Origin: a virus
DNA length: 64,000 nucleotides
Direction: 5' to 3' (one strand)
Virus record (IMG/VR): IMGVR_UViG_3300036819_000331
Coordinates: 1-64,000 of that record
Shown here: in pieces, positions 41,343 through 49,340 of the stretch
Layout of the letters: each line of letters starts with the position of its first letter
Numbering within the stretch: the first letter of the stretch is position 1
Made by a program: the position numbers and the translations under genes
The notes under the pieces: generated by a model
Database searches by the model: none
The model's input: the letters and a program-made list of their open reading frames with translations, nothing else
What the model was told of the DNA's origin: nothing

Positions 41343-41417
41343 TAAATGGTTAAGTAGAGGGTTTGTCTCTTAACGAACGTCCCAAAATGGTGCAACAAAA
41401 AAAAGTGTGAAGGTTTT

Positions 41418-42008
41418 ATGACGGGCGGCTTAGAAGAATTCCAAACGAGAGCGACAATTCGACGCCATAAGAAGCCGCCCTTGGTTATCCGGCAAGTGAC
41501 ACAATGGAACCAGCGCTTCGGAGTCGTATATTTCCTGCGCGAATCCTCAATCGGTCTGATAAAGATCGGCTTCACCAGCGGTGATCCACAAAAGAGGCTG
41601 GTGAACGTCGCCAACGCTCTGAAGGCAACGGTTAAATGGGTAGGCTATTTCCGCGCGCAGGCCGTCGAAGAGATCGCCGCGCATCAGCGGTTTCGCCATC
41701 TTCATGTTCGCAACGAGTGGTTTCGTCCCGAGGCAGAATTGCTGAAGTGGATGGAAGAAATGAGCCCGATATTTGATGAGGCGTCCGCGCTGGATGAGCT
41801 TTTTGATCTCGCTCTGATTGCCCGTGTGAAAGCCATCACGGCGCGTCAACATCAAGGCAGAATCGATTTTCACGGCCTCATGCGGAACGTCGATTACCTC
41901 GACTTTATTTTCTGGCTGTGTCGGCGACGAATACCCTCTGCGGAACTTCTGAATGAGGTGCGCGCGACACTTCGGAAACTGGACTCCCAGGAAAGGGCCG
42001 CCGCATGA
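41418..42008 (+). CDS. T5orf172/GIY-YIG-like protein
   Basis: Protein of 196 residues. Residues 35-115 match the T5orf172 domain: FGVVYFLRESSIGLIKIGFT, DPQKRLVNVANALKATVKWV, AHQRFRHLHVRNEWFRPEAE. This domain is a GIY-YIG-fold relative found in phages and toxins; it may bind or cut DNA. The C-terminal 80 residues are helical. It overlaps the GapR gene by four bases. GAAGG precedes the ATG. Confidence 0.8.
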   Translation: MTGGLEEFQTRATIRRHKKPPLVIRQVTQWNQRFGVVYFLRESSIGLIKIGFTSGDPQKRLVNVANALKATVKWVGYFRAQAVEEIAAHQRFRHLHVRNEWFRPEAELLKWMEEMSPIFDEASALDELFDLALIARVKAITARQHQGRIDFHGLMRNVDYLDFIFWLCRRRIPSAELLNEVRATLRKLDSQERAAA

Positions 42009-42502
42009 CCCAAACCCCTCCCTCTCCCCAAACCCCTCCCGCTACTGCCCCCCACCGTGCTTCCTCTGATGCTGCTGATAAGCTGCGGGCAATGGCGGAA
42101 GAGGACGGTGCAAAATGCACCATCAGAATCGGCGACGGCCCGGAGATTCCGTTCGATCAAGCTGGTGAGCAGAAGCTGAAGGATCATTTCGAGAAAGCTC
42201 TGGGTGCCCAAAGCCGCGCTTCCACGCCGCGTACCGGCGGCATCGCAGCCGACCAGCTCCGGTCTGTAATCGAGCGCCTTGAGCGGCTCCATGAGGAAAA
42301 AGCCGGTATCGCCAGCGATATCAAAGACCTCTTTGCGGAAGCAAAAGGTAATGGTCTGGATGTCCCGACGCTGAGGAAGATTCTCAAGCTCCGCGCGATG
42401 GACGCCGCGGAGCGGGATGAGGCGGAGCATTTGCTGCATACCTACTGCGTTGCTTTAGGCCTGCAGCCAGATTTATTCGAAACACACGCAGAGGGGGATT
42501 AA
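42005..42502 (+). CDS. GapR-family DNA-binding protein (DUF2312)
   Basis: Protein of 165 residues. The C-terminal 85 residues match GapR: IAADQLRSVIERLERLHEEK, GIASDIKDLFAEAKGNGLDV, LRKILKLRAMDAAERDEAE. GapR is an alphaproteobacterial nucleoid protein that binds overtwisted A+T-rich DNA ahead of replication. The 80-residue N-terminal extension is Pro/Ser-rich, then acidic (CTIRIGDGPEIPFDQ), and is not part of chromosomal GapR. It could aid phage replication or redirect host topology control. Strong evidence for the host class. Confidence 0.88.
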   Translation: MTQTPPSPQTPPATAPHRASSDAADKLRAMAEEDGAKCTIRIGDGPEIPFDQAGEQKLKDHFEKALGAQSRASTPRTGGIAADQLRSVIERLERLHEEKAGIASDIKDLFAEAKGNGLDVPTLRKILKLRAMDAAERDEAEHLLHTYCVALGLQPDLFETHAEGD

Positions 42503-42716
42503 CCGCGATGTAAGCGCGGGCGCAAGTCATGGCGATGTGGGCCTTCACCTGGGCGGCACATCGGAACCGACAAGAGTAGGGCTAGACAGCGGCGTAATGG
42601 ATACAGCGGGTCGGGCTTGCAGGTGGGCGCATTCCCCATAGATGTTCGTGCCGTGCCTACCCACCTCAACCGGGATTGTCCCAATGAAACGTCACCATTC
42701 AAATTTGGAGAAAGCC
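42503..42716 (+). ncRNA. Possible structured RNA spacer A
   Basis: 214 bp without a credible gene. CGATGTG (42533-42539) and CACATCG (42557-42563) form a 7-bp stem. The 3' part holds GGCGTAATG and, about 60 bp later, CGTGCCTACC, both echoed in spacer B. It may be an untranslated leader or a small RNA. Confidence 0.25.
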
Positions 42717-42983
42717 ATGTCCGCACTCGTAGACGCCCTTACCGCCCTCGGCCAGCAGATCGCTGCCCTCAACCCCACCGCCAACGCCGCCCATCTCGCC
42801 ACCATCGATGCCCACCTGACGAAGCTCGACACGGAGGAAGGTGCCGACGAAGCCACCATCGCCGATACAACGGCGGCGCTGAATGCATTCGTGACCGCCG
42901 CCAAGGGCACGTCCTCGGCGTCGGGCGCGAGTTCCGCGAGCGGCACTTCCTCCGCGTCCGGTGCGGCTGCGGCGAAGAGCTGA
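42717..42983 (+). CDS. Low-complexity-tailed hypothetical protein
   Basis: Protein of 88 residues from ATG 42717 (GGAG upstream). A helical body (LVDALTALGQQIAALNPT, LATIDAHLTKLDTEEGADEA) and a Ser/Ala/Gly tail built from repeats of SSASG. This form resembles small phage structural or scaffold accessory proteins; the family is not recognised. Confidence 0.6.
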   Translation: MSALVDALTALGQQIAALNPTANAAHLATIDAHLTKLDTEEGADEATIADTTAALNAFVTAAKGTSSASGASSASGTSSASGAAAAKS

Positions 42984-43296
42984 TGAATTCCCGAAAGGGA
43001 AACGTGCCTATGGCGCTTCTGGGGATACGGCTACCGCTGACAGCCTAAACAGCATCGCTGAGTCGGCGGAGTGAGTCGGATAGAACGAAGAAGGCTCCCA
43101 CAGAAGCGCCGCCAAGATAGCAGATAGGCCCCAGGCCATTTAGTCCTGCTATGCCCGCGTCGAGGCCAGAGACGCCGGAGACCAAGCGCCGTAATGCTGG
43201 CCGGTAGCCTCGCCGGTAAAGGGAAGGGCGGTCCTGCTAGCGGGCCGCTCTTCCGGGCCGCGTGCCTACCAACCCCAAACCGAAAGGAGTCTGCCC
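42984..43296 (+). ncRNA. Possible structured RNA spacer B
   Basis: 313 bp without a credible gene. ATAGCAG (43117-43123) and CTGCTAT (43146-43152) make a stem enclosing a GGCC/GGCC hairpin. Farther on are a tandem GGGCCGC repeat, GCCGTAATG, and CGTGCCTACC just before the Tad2 gene. It is G+C-rich and stem-dense, like a structured RNA. Confidence 0.3.
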
Positions 43297-43611
43297 ATGG
43301 ATTTCGGAGAAGCAATTAGAACGTTGAAGGCTGGGAAGCGTGTCGCGCGTGCTGGCTGGAACGGCAAAGGCATGTTCTTGTATTACGTGCCGGCAGCCAG
43401 CTATCCGGCTCAGACGGATGTGGCGAAGGAATACTGGAAAGACAAGGCCACGTCTTTCACCGAAACCAACGTCCCCAAGGTTCCCTACGTGGCCTATATC
43501 GCCATGAAAACCGCACAGGAAAATGTGGTGCCTTGGCTTGCCAGCCAGACTGACGTCCTCGCAGAAGATTGGGAAACCGTGGAGGGCGCGGCGGCGATGA
43601 AAGCCGCATAA
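43297..43611 (+). CDS. Tad2-like anti-Thoeris protein (DUF2829)
   Basis: Protein of 104 residues matching DUF2829 throughout: MDFGEAIRTLKAGKRVARAG, WNGKGMFLYYVP, then VPYVAYIAMKTAQENVVPWL and SQTDVLAEDWETVE. DUF2829 proteins include Tad2, which binds the cyclic ADP-ribose-type signal made by Thoeris TIR proteins and so disarms that defence. AAAGGAG lies upstream. Ligand-binding residues cannot be checked by eye here, so the anti-defence role is by family only. Confidence 0.82.
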   Translation: MDFGEAIRTLKAGKRVARAGWNGKGMFLYYVPAASYPAQTDVAKEYWKDKATSFTETNVPKVPYVAYIAMKTAQENVVPWLASQTDVLAEDWETVEGAAAMKAA

Positions 43612-43827
43612 CGAATACCCCCAGAGGGAGGTCTGGTACGGCTCGCAAGGCCCCCAGCACCTTTTAGGAACGGTTCTACCGTAGGTCTTCAGGACGCCTC
43701 CCGCACTACACGTGCCCACCCAAGAGACGCCTTCAACAGTCTCGCCCAGAACGAAGACAACGGGCCCACGCCATCCCGGCGATAGATCGGGAGGCGCGGG
43801 AAGTGACAACCAACAGGGAGCGTGCCC
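43612..43827 (+). ncRNA. Possible structured RNA spacer C
   Basis: 216 bp without a credible gene. CGCCTCCC (43695-43702) pairs with GGGAGGCG (43789-43796), enclosing about 86 bases; TCCCG (43774-43778) and CGGGA (43788-43792) offer a competing stem. ACGGT-TCT-ACCGT is a compact hairpin near 43666. The region ends with GCGTGCCCATGG at the next start. Confidence 0.3.
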
Positions 43828-44085
43828 ATGGAAATGACCATGTATGAGGAGGCGATCTTCGGCAGAGCCGCGGCTGCGCGCCCTCCACAACCGAACGTAA
43901 TCAAGCTGGCGGTCGATGCGATAGGCCGAGAACACTACCGGCACGATTGGCGCGGCCATTGGATATGGGAAATGGGCCGCTGGACCGGCCCGCTCAGGCT
44001 CGAAGGGCTGATGCGCGCGGCGAATGCGCGCCTGAAGGAGCGGGGAGAGCCGCAGATCACCACCAACCCGATTTGGGAGGTGTAG
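43828..44085 (+). CDS. Hypothetical protein
   Basis: Protein of 85 residues from ATG 43828 (GGGAG upstream). WRGHWIWEMGRWTGPLRLEG is Trp/Arg-rich and basic, followed by a helix. Two bases separate it from the next gene. No known family. Confidence 0.6.
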   Translation: MEMTMYEEAIFGRAAAARPPQPNVIKLAVDAIGREHYRHDWRGHWIWEMGRWTGPLRLEGLMRAANARLKERGEPQITTNPIWEV

Positions 44086-44087
44086 CC

Positions 44088-44360
44088 ATGTCATTTAAAA
44101 GTGAAAATCACGCCCTTAAGCGCCTCTCATCAATCACGTGGAAACCCGACAACGACGGCTTCCTCACGATGGACGGATACTTTACGCCCGCCGGTGCCCG
44201 CACATTGCTGAGCCAGCTTGGAGAGGAAGGCCGCGATGCCCTCGGGCTGGTGTTCATAGCCCACCACAGCAAGGCGATGATGCGGCGGAGCCAGGCGGAG
44301 CGGATTTTTGAGATCGAGGGCCTGCCGCTGAATATTCAGGAACGGGTGAGGGCTCTATGA
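44088..44360 (+). CDS. Hypothetical protein
   Basis: Protein of 90 residues from ATG 44088. LKRLSSITWKPDNDGFLTMD and GEEGRDALGLVFIAHHSKAM suggest a small alpha/beta domain. Overlaps the RusA-like gene by four bases. Unknown. Confidence 0.6.
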   Translation: MSFKSENHALKRLSSITWKPDNDGFLTMDGYFTPAGARTLLSQLGEEGRDALGLVFIAHHSKAMMRRSQAERIFEIEGLPLNIQERVRAL

Positions 44361-44713
44361 ATCAGTACGTCATCGAAATCCCAGACTGGCTCCCCACTCC
44401 ACTGAATAAGCTGATGGGCAACTGGCGGCAGTCGGCAAAGCTGAAGAAGCAGGACCGCGAAATGATATGGGCGTACAGCAGACTCGCCAAGGTGCCGTAT
44501 GAGCGGATCAAGCGCAGCGTCGAGTTGATCATCACGCTGGAACCGGCGCAGCGGGCGGTCGATCCGGACAGCTACCAAAAATCGGTAGGCGACGCCCTGG
44601 TGAATAGCTACGCGCTCTGGAATGACAGCCACCTGTGGGTGGAGTGGCTTCCCATAAAGTTTGAGCGCGGCGCGCGAAGGAACACCCGGATTCTGCTGAG
44701 GGATATCGCATGA
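44357..44713 (+). CDS. RusA-like Holliday junction resolvase
   Basis: Protein of 118 residues with the RusA order of acidic residues: D69 and D71 in AVDPDSYQKSV, K75, D79 in GDALVNSY and D90 in WNDSHLWVEW. N-terminal LPTPLNKLM corresponds to the PPSxNxxxR loop. RusA dimers cut Holliday junctions; phages use them to resolve recombination or replication intermediates. The spacing is slightly altered from Escherichia coli RusA (DxDNxxK), with Ser in place of Asn. Confidence 0.7.
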   Translation: MNQYVIEIPDWLPTPLNKLMGNWRQSAKLKKQDREMIWAYSRLAKVPYERIKRSVELIITLEPAQRAVDPDSYQKSVGDALVNSYALWNDSHLWVEWLPIKFERGARRNTRILLRDIA

Positions 44714-45108
44714 TCACCCCAGTCCGCATCCAGCGCAAGCGCACCCGCGGCTTCAACCTTCAGGCCGAGAGCCACGCCGTCAACGGATTGCCTTGTGTCA
44801 GCGTGACTCGCCCCAGCCGGTGGGGCAATCCTTTCGATTTCCGCCGGTTTGGCCGCGAACTCTCGCTCGCGCTTTTCCGAAACACGCTCCGGGGCTTCTG
44901 GAGTCCCGGCCTGGTCGTCGATGTCTCCGATGAGATATGCGATCTCTGCTACACAGCCCATCACAGGTTCCTGAAGGGCCTCGGCGCGCATCCGCTGGAG
45001 ATTATAGGCACGGAGTTGGGCGGCAGGAACCTGGGCTGCTTTTGCCCGATGGACGTTTCTTGCCACGCGGATATCGAACTCGAGTTCGCGAACAGGTGGG
45101 CAGCATGA
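44710..45108 (+). CDS. DUF4326 protein
   Basis: Protein of 132 residues matching DUF4326: IQRKRTRGFNLQAES, SVTRPSRWGNPFDF, and GRNLGCFCPMDVSCHADIEL at the end. The family is widespread in phages; conserved Cys/His residues suggest metal binding, function unknown. It has four-base overlaps with both neighbours. Confidence 0.85.
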   Translation: MITPVRIQRKRTRGFNLQAESHAVNGLPCVSVTRPSRWGNPFDFRRFGRELSLALFRNTLRGFWSPGLVVDVSDEICDLCYTAHHRFLKGLGAHPLEIIGTELGGRNLGCFCPMDVSCHADIELEFANRWAA

Positions 45109-45308
45109 AACACAAAGTCCTCCCATTCGCCACGTCCCTTGAAAGCACGCAGTTCGCGCTGGAGCAGCTTCTGAAGCGGTTCTGCAAATTGGAGACCGCG
45201 CATAACGCCAACGGCAAGGAACTGAAGGAGGCCAGGATTCAGCTGAACCTTCAGGGCATGGAAATAAAACGCCTGCGCGAGCGGGTGGAACGGAGGGACG
45301 CGGAATGA
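45105..45308 (+). CDS. Small coiled-coil protein
   Basis: Protein of 67 residues, helical throughout with a strong coiled coil at the end (QLNLQGMEIKRLRERVERRD). Four-base overlaps on both sides. Unknown. Confidence 0.6.
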   Translation: MKHKVLPFATSLESTQFALEQLLKRFCKLETAHNANGKELKEARIQLNLQGMEIKRLRERVERRDAE

Positions 45309-46156
45309 AACCAACCAAGGAGGAACTTATGGGTGCAAAACACGCGGGGGGGGGCGACATGGTTAGCCAGCTTGGCCCGAAACCGGAATTGAAGTGGCTC
45401 GCGCTCGAAAAGCTTTACGTGGACAGCCGCTACCAGCGGAACACGAAGTCGCGCGCCAGCGAGAAGAACCTCGACTATCTGAAATCCAGTTTCTCCTGGT
45501 CGCACTGCGGCGCTCTTATAGTCTGCTATGTGCCGGCGGAGAAGAAGTTCGCGGTCATCGACGGACAGCATCGCCTGCAGGCCGCGATGGCGCGAAAGGA
45601 CATCGAAGCGCTTCCGTGCCTTGTGGTCAGCGGGCTGGACTTCGAGAAGCAGGCGAAGAGTTTTGTCGCCATCAATACCAAGCGCGTACAGCTGAACTCC
45701 CTCGCCGCGTTTCATGCGGCAGTGGCATCCGGCGACAAAACAGCCGCCACGCTGAAAGACATTCTCGACGAGTGTGACATTGAAATCCCGCTTTCGCCGG
45801 TGATGAGGGGAGAAACGGGTCCCCGGCAGATGCAGTCGCCTGGAACGTTGGCGGCTCTCGTCGGGAAATATACCGGCAAACAAATCTGTTGGACACTCAA
45901 GATCATTCCCGAGGCATACGGCGAACAGAAGGGCCGTATGCGGGCGCTCCTCATCAAGGCATTGGTAACCTTCGCGAAATACACACCAGACATCGATCAG
46001 AAGCGCATGGTGAAAGTGCTTTCGGCGATCGATCCGTTGCAACTCGAAATCGATGCGCGAGCCTATGTGAGCATTTCCGGCGGGACAACGGTCGCCGCGG
46101 CCGTGCAAGCAATTGATCGGCTCTACCGTAACGCTGGGAGGAAAAACGCAGCATGA
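45305..46156 (+). CDS. ParB-like (DUF6551-type) protein
   Basis: Protein of 283 residues with a ParB/Srx-like N-terminal domain: LKWLALEKLYVDSRYQR, GALIVCYVPAEKKFAVIDGQ, HRLQAAMARKDIEALPCLVV, then AKSFVAINTKRVQLNSLAAF. The VIDGQHR motif corresponds to the nucleotide-binding DGxHR loop. The rest is helical. Related phage proteins may be DNA-binding or nuclease-like. A run of nine G near 45348 lies within the N-terminal coding part. Confidence 0.7.
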   Translation: MKPTKEELMGAKHAGGGDMVSQLGPKPELKWLALEKLYVDSRYQRNTKSRASEKNLDYLKSSFSWSHCGALIVCYVPAEKKFAVIDGQHRLQAAMARKDIEALPCLVVSGLDFEKQAKSFVAINTKRVQLNSLAAFHAAVASGDKTAATLKDILDECDIEIPLSPVMRGETGPRQMQSPGTLAALVGKYTGKQICWTLKIIPEAYGEQKGRMRALLIKALVTFAKYTPDIDQKRMVKVLSAIDPLQLEIDARAYVSISGGTTVAAAVQAIDRLYRNAGRKNAA

Positions 46157-46668
46157 GCGATGTGGAGGGTCTGATAACGGCACTTGGCAATGAAGGCGCC
46201 AGCGCGGCGACAATCACCGATGAGCTGAACCGCCGGGGCTTCTGCGACCGCCGGAAGATGCCATTCACGCGGGAGACCGTTGAGAGCTATCTGCGGATGC
46301 TCGGTATCGGCCCATCCCTCCCTTTTCCCGCTCTCGAACTCTCGACCCCGGAACCTTCTTCCCCAACTGAAGCGCCCCCCGCGGTGTTTCACGATCCACT
46401 GAAGAAGCTGCAAGCCGAGGCCTATCAGGCTGGCGAAGACCTACCTCCTGCCGAGCCACTTTCCATCAACAGCAAAGAAGGGGCACCGCTGGGCGAGCCG
46501 CGCTATCACCCCGGCGTTCTTGGGCAGTGGCCTACGGGCATAAATTACGGCGGCGATAATTGCTACCCCGACGCGCCTCCTTACAACTACACCCATCCCG
46601 GCCGGTACTGCGGCAGCGATCTGCGCGGTGGAAGCAGCGCCTCTCAAGCTCTCATGGGAGGACACTGA
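46153..46668 (+). CDS. Hypothetical protein with winged-helix-like start
   Basis: Protein of 171 residues. The first 50 residues (ITALGNEGASAATITDELNR, FTRETVESYLRMLGIG) resemble a recombinase-type helix-turn-helix that reads variable DNA. The remainder is Pro/Gly/Tyr-rich and probably disordered. It overlaps ParB-like and the next gene. Confidence 0.55.
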   Translation: MSDVEGLITALGNEGASAATITDELNRRGFCDRRKMPFTRETVESYLRMLGIGPSLPFPALELSTPEPSSPTEAPPAVFHDPLKKLQAEAYQAGEDLPPAEPLSINSKEGAPLGEPRYHPGVLGQWPTGINYGGDNCYPDAPPYNYTHPGRYCGSDLRGGSSASQALMGGH

Positions 46669-46961
46669 TGCCCCCCACCGTGTTTCCCGCAACGCGATCA
46701 GCCGACTGGTACCGGACCCACCTCTTCGTGGCACAGGCCTCTCCCACGGTATGGAGCGCCGAGAAAGCCCGCATCCGCACCCTCGAATGGAAACGGCCCG
46801 CGAAGATTCGCATCACCGCCTGCATGCTGTGCTGCACCCGCCCGATTGACGCCATAACCATCCCGCAGGGCGATACCTACCTGCTGGAACGCCTCGGCCT
46901 CACCCACCTGGGCGACACAAAGAACCGGAAGCTGGCGCAGCAACTTCGGGAGTTCCCATGA
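46668..46961 (+). CDS. Hypothetical protein
   Basis: Protein of 97 residues from ATG 46668, in a TGATG overlap. ITACMLCCTRPIDAITIPQG carries CxxCC; the end is helical. No domain recognised. Confidence 0.55.
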   Translation: MPPTVFPATRSADWYRTHLFVAQASPTVWSAEKARIRTLEWKRPAKIRITACMLCCTRPIDAITIPQGDTYLLERLGLTHLGDTKNRKLAQQLREFP

Positions 46962-47191
46962 CCGCGAAAATTCTGTCCATAAGCTCCGTCCCCCGCAGCG
47001 CCGCCCACCAATGGAAGGAAGAGGCTGTGCTCGAAGGCTTCCTGAAGGCCCTGAAAGCCCTCACCGCACTCAAGCCATGCAGCACGCGCGAGACCATATC
47101 CGCACTGGAGAACTGGGCCGCGAGCGGGATGCTGAGCGAGGCGGAGGTTGCGGCGTTGATGGAATTTCACGGTTGGGAGCGCGGGTCATGA
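46958..47191 (+). CDS. Hypothetical helical protein
   Basis: Protein of 77 residues with helices AVLEGFLKALKALTALK and EAEVAALMEFHGW. Overlaps both neighbours by four bases. Unknown. Confidence 0.6.
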   Translation: MTAKILSISSVPRSAAHQWKEEAVLEGFLKALKALTALKPCSTRETISALENWAASGMLSEAEVAALMEFHGWERGS

Positions 47192-47670
47192 AAGCACTCA
47201 GCATCGGCCAGAAGCATGGCAACGATCAAGACCGCAACGGAGTACCATCAGCGAATGGAGACGACAAGCCAGTGAGAGTATCGAGGCACGCACAAGAGAT
47301 CATCAACATGAAAATCGAGCCGGACGAGATAGTCTCGCTGGTGCAGGAGATGGCCAAGCGCCACGACGAAGGTAAACCCACAGGCTGGGAAGCCGGCGCA
47401 ATCATCCTTGCCCGCCTATATCCCGGACGCCCCGCAAGGGCGCATTGCATCTCGGAGCGCATGCAATGCCTTGCTGAGATGGCAAAAGATGTGCGTATGC
47501 GCGGTTGGAGCTTTGAGGGCCCGGAGGATGGCTGCCTGATCACGAATGAGGCGGTATTCCGCGGTGCGGCCTTGTGCCCGATGCGCGCCGGTCAGAATCG
47601 GGTGCGCTTCGATCCGGATGAGTTTTTCGCCATTGTCCTTGCAGAGACGCCGTCGGAGGGAAAAGCATGA
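47188..47670 (+). CDS. Hypothetical protein
   Basis: Protein of 160 residues from ATG 47188. Helical (EPDEIVSLVQEMAKRHDE, ERMQCLAEMAKDVRMRGW), then a compact beta part with GRPARAHCI and RFDPDEFFAIVL. Coupled to its neighbours. No recognised domain. Confidence 0.6.
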   Translation: MKALSIGQKHGNDQDRNGVPSANGDDKPVRVSRHAQEIINMKIEPDEIVSLVQEMAKRHDEGKPTGWEAGAIILARLYPGRPARAHCISERMQCLAEMAKDVRMRGWSFEGPEDGCLITNEAVFRGAALCPMRAGQNRVRFDPDEFFAIVLAETPSEGKA

Positions 47671-47729
47671 GGTTGCCCGCAATGCATATTTGCACCACAC
47701 GGTATGGCGTTGGAGGCGCAGCGCCATGA
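47667..47729 (+). CDS. Possible 20-residue coupling peptide
   Basis: ATG 47667 overlaps the stop of the gene before and its own TGA overlaps the ATG of the DUF1376 gene (47726), so a 20-codon frame exactly bridges the gap. It probably serves to couple translation more than to make a functional peptide. Confidence 0.3.
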   Translation: MRLPAMHICTTRYGVGGAAP

Positions 47730-48568
47730 GCAAAATATTCCGGTTCGATTGCTATCCCCACGACTGGCTGCTCGATACCTCCCGCCTGACTCCTGAAGAT
47801 CGCGGCATCTATGTCCAGATCGTCATGCTTATTTACGCGCGCGGCGGCCACATCGACAATGACCCGAAGTGGATTTCCGGCTCCTGCAATTGCTCGTCCC
47901 GGTTGGTGTCAGCGTCCATTTCGCGGCTTGTTGAGATGGACTTCATCCAACTTTCAGCCGGCAAAATCACCCAGAAACGTGTCCAACGTGAGCTGAACAC
48001 CAAGCGAGCGCAGATTGAAAGCGGTGCGAACGGTGGCCGGAAGACAGCCGAAAATAAGCCAGAAACCAGTAAAGACAATGGCATAACACCAAGGATCGAG
48101 ACCTCCGACCCACCCAGCTCTAACCCTACCCCTAATCCTATCCCTAACCCTATAAGTAATCCCCCTGTGTCCCCCACAGAATCGGGATTCAGTTTTCTCG
48201 ACCGCTCGCGACTCGACCCTGTAATTCCCGCGGAGTGGCTGGCAGTGTGCCGGGGCGAGATGGGCTGGCCGGAAAACATCGCCATGGACATCTGGACGAA
48301 ATTCAGCGGCCACCAGGGGCGGAAGGTCGGGCATGCCGCGCTGAAGACCAGCGAGGAATGGGGCGCGGAGTGGCGGACGTGGTACCGGAAGGAAAACATC
48401 CCCGCGCAGAGGCTTAAGGCTGCTGCGGCGGTTGAGACTGCGGTGCCGCGCACGCCGGAGGAACAGGCCAAATACGACGCCGAGCAACGCTCCTGGCATC
48501 TCAAGATGGGAAAGCAGCACCCGGTCTACAACCCTGAAGGCAAGACCGTCCTGGAGGCCAACACATGA
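47726..48568 (+). CDS. DUF1376 replication-type protein
   Basis: Protein of 280 residues from ATG 47726. The DUF1376 domain occupies about 1-110: FDCYPHDWLLDTSRLTPEDR, GIYVQIVMLIYARGGHID, RLVSASISRLVEMDFIQLS, a winged-helix unit found at the start of many phage replication initiators. A Pro/Asn linker (about 130-150) leads to a C-terminal part with WTKFSGHQGRKVGHAAL and EWRTWYRKENIP, often found in such proteins. Probably the origin-binding or helicase-loading factor. Confidence 0.75.
   Translation: MSKIFRFDCYPHDWLLDTSRLTPEDRGIYVQIVMLIYARGGHIDNDPKWISGSCNCSSRLVSASISRLVEMDFIQLSAGKITQKRVQRELNTKRAQIESGANGGRKTAENKPETSKDNGITPRIETSDPPSSNPTPNPIPNPISNPPVSPTESGFSFLDRSRLDPVIPAEWLAVCRGEMGWPENIAMDIWTKFSGHQGRKVGHAALKTSEEWGAEWRTWYRKENIPAQRLKAAAAVETAVPRTPEEQAKYDAEQRSWHLKMGKQHPVYNPEGKTVLEANT
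48118..48170 (+). repeat. CCCTAA-like tandem repeat inside DUF1376 gene
   Basis: About eight degenerate copies of CCCTAA/CCCTA encode the linker NPTPNPIPNPISNP. It is telomere-like only in sequence; the reading frame and the Pro-Asn spacing explain it. Confidence 0.6.
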
Positions 48569-48708
48569 CAGCCCAGCTCGCAGGTGGCGTGAAAAATAAC
48601 AGCGGGCAGCACGGGCGGTGGGGTTCTTTTCGCACTTACCTTCCCTGCCGTGACCGTGCATTTAACCCTCAACGAATGGTAGTTGTATGTCTGTCTTGCA
48701 GCTTTTGA
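48565..48708 (+). CDS. Possible 47-residue protein
   Basis: ATG 48565 overlaps the DUF1376 stop; 47 codons, ending inside the next gene (22-base overlap). The product is basic with CLSCSF at the end. Without it the 118-bp gap here would be unusual for this tightly packed operon. Confidence 0.3.
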   Translation: MTAQLAGGVKNNSGQHGRWGSFRTYLPCRDRAFNPQRMVVVCLSCSF

Positions 48709-48926
48709 GAATCTTGTGGTGGGGGCTGGACACCACCCTAAGTTTTGGAGCGGTGCCATTGTGGCTGCTGACCGGGCGAGAAGTTTACAACGGCCTGATT
48801 GCGACTGGGTACTCGTTAGCGGTATGCGGCGGTTTTGCATGCTTCGTGACGGCATGGTTCGTGCTTATCGGGATTTGCAAGAGGACCGCCGAGCGGAGTG
48901 AATTATGGAGCGCTGGGAATGTCTGA
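48687..48926 (+). CDS. Two-pass membrane protein
   Basis: Protein of 79 residues with segments LQLLRILWWGLDTTLSFGAV and LAVCGGFACFVTAWFVLIGI and a charged tail. It overlaps the next gene by eight bases. Possible holin by size, but no lysin is adjacent. Confidence 0.5.
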   Translation: MSVLQLLRILWWGLDTTLSFGAVPLWLLTGREVYNGLIATGYSLAVCGGFACFVTAWFVLIGICKRTAERSELWSAGNV

Positions 48927-49314
48927 TGCGCTCTTCCGCCAATGGGTCCAAACCCTCCCATCCTGCCTCGACGGAAAGTCATTTTCCGAATGGATCCCCA
49001 CCATCGGGGAGTGGCGAAACCTCGCGTGCCATATCCGCCGCGCCGGGCGTTCGGGAATTGGCTTCAAGGAGGCCTACGCCGTCGTCCCGATGACTGACGG
49101 GCAGCATCGATATCAACATCAGCACGGCGAACTCGCCTGCCTCCGCAAATTCACTCGCGATCCCCAGCTCATCTGCACGCTCGACAATGCCTCGCCGTTT
49201 GAGGCGGAGCGTCTGGCGGGTGAGTGGTTCGATGCGCAGGTGGAGAAGTACCGGGCGATGTGGCGGCGCATGGTTCAAAACGGGGAATTACCTTTAACCG
49301 CAGGGAAATGCTAA
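48919..49314 (+). CDS. Ref/YbcO-like HNH recombination protein
   Basis: Protein of 131 residues from ATG 48919. CHIRRAGRSGIGFKEAYAVV and PMTDGQHRYQHQHGELA place His residues as in the HNH motif of YbcO/Ref-type proteins; the tail helix (AQVEKYRAMWRRMV) follows the same pattern. P1 Ref is a RecA-dependent nuclease. The family assignment is by motif layout only. Confidence 0.55.
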   Translation: MSDALFRQWVQTLPSCLDGKSFSEWIPTIGEWRNLACHIRRAGRSGIGFKEAYAVVPMTDGQHRYQHQHGELACLRKFTRDPQLICTLDNASPFEAERLAGEWFDAQVEKYRAMWRRMVQNGELPLTAGKC

Positions 49315-49340
49315 TGAACAACAAAAAAGGAGACACCACC

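Noticed and set aside
48118-48170. Telomere-like CCCTAA repeat as a real telomere or origin iteron
   Set aside because: It lies in frame inside the DUF1376 gene and encodes a Pro-Asn linker typical of such proteins.
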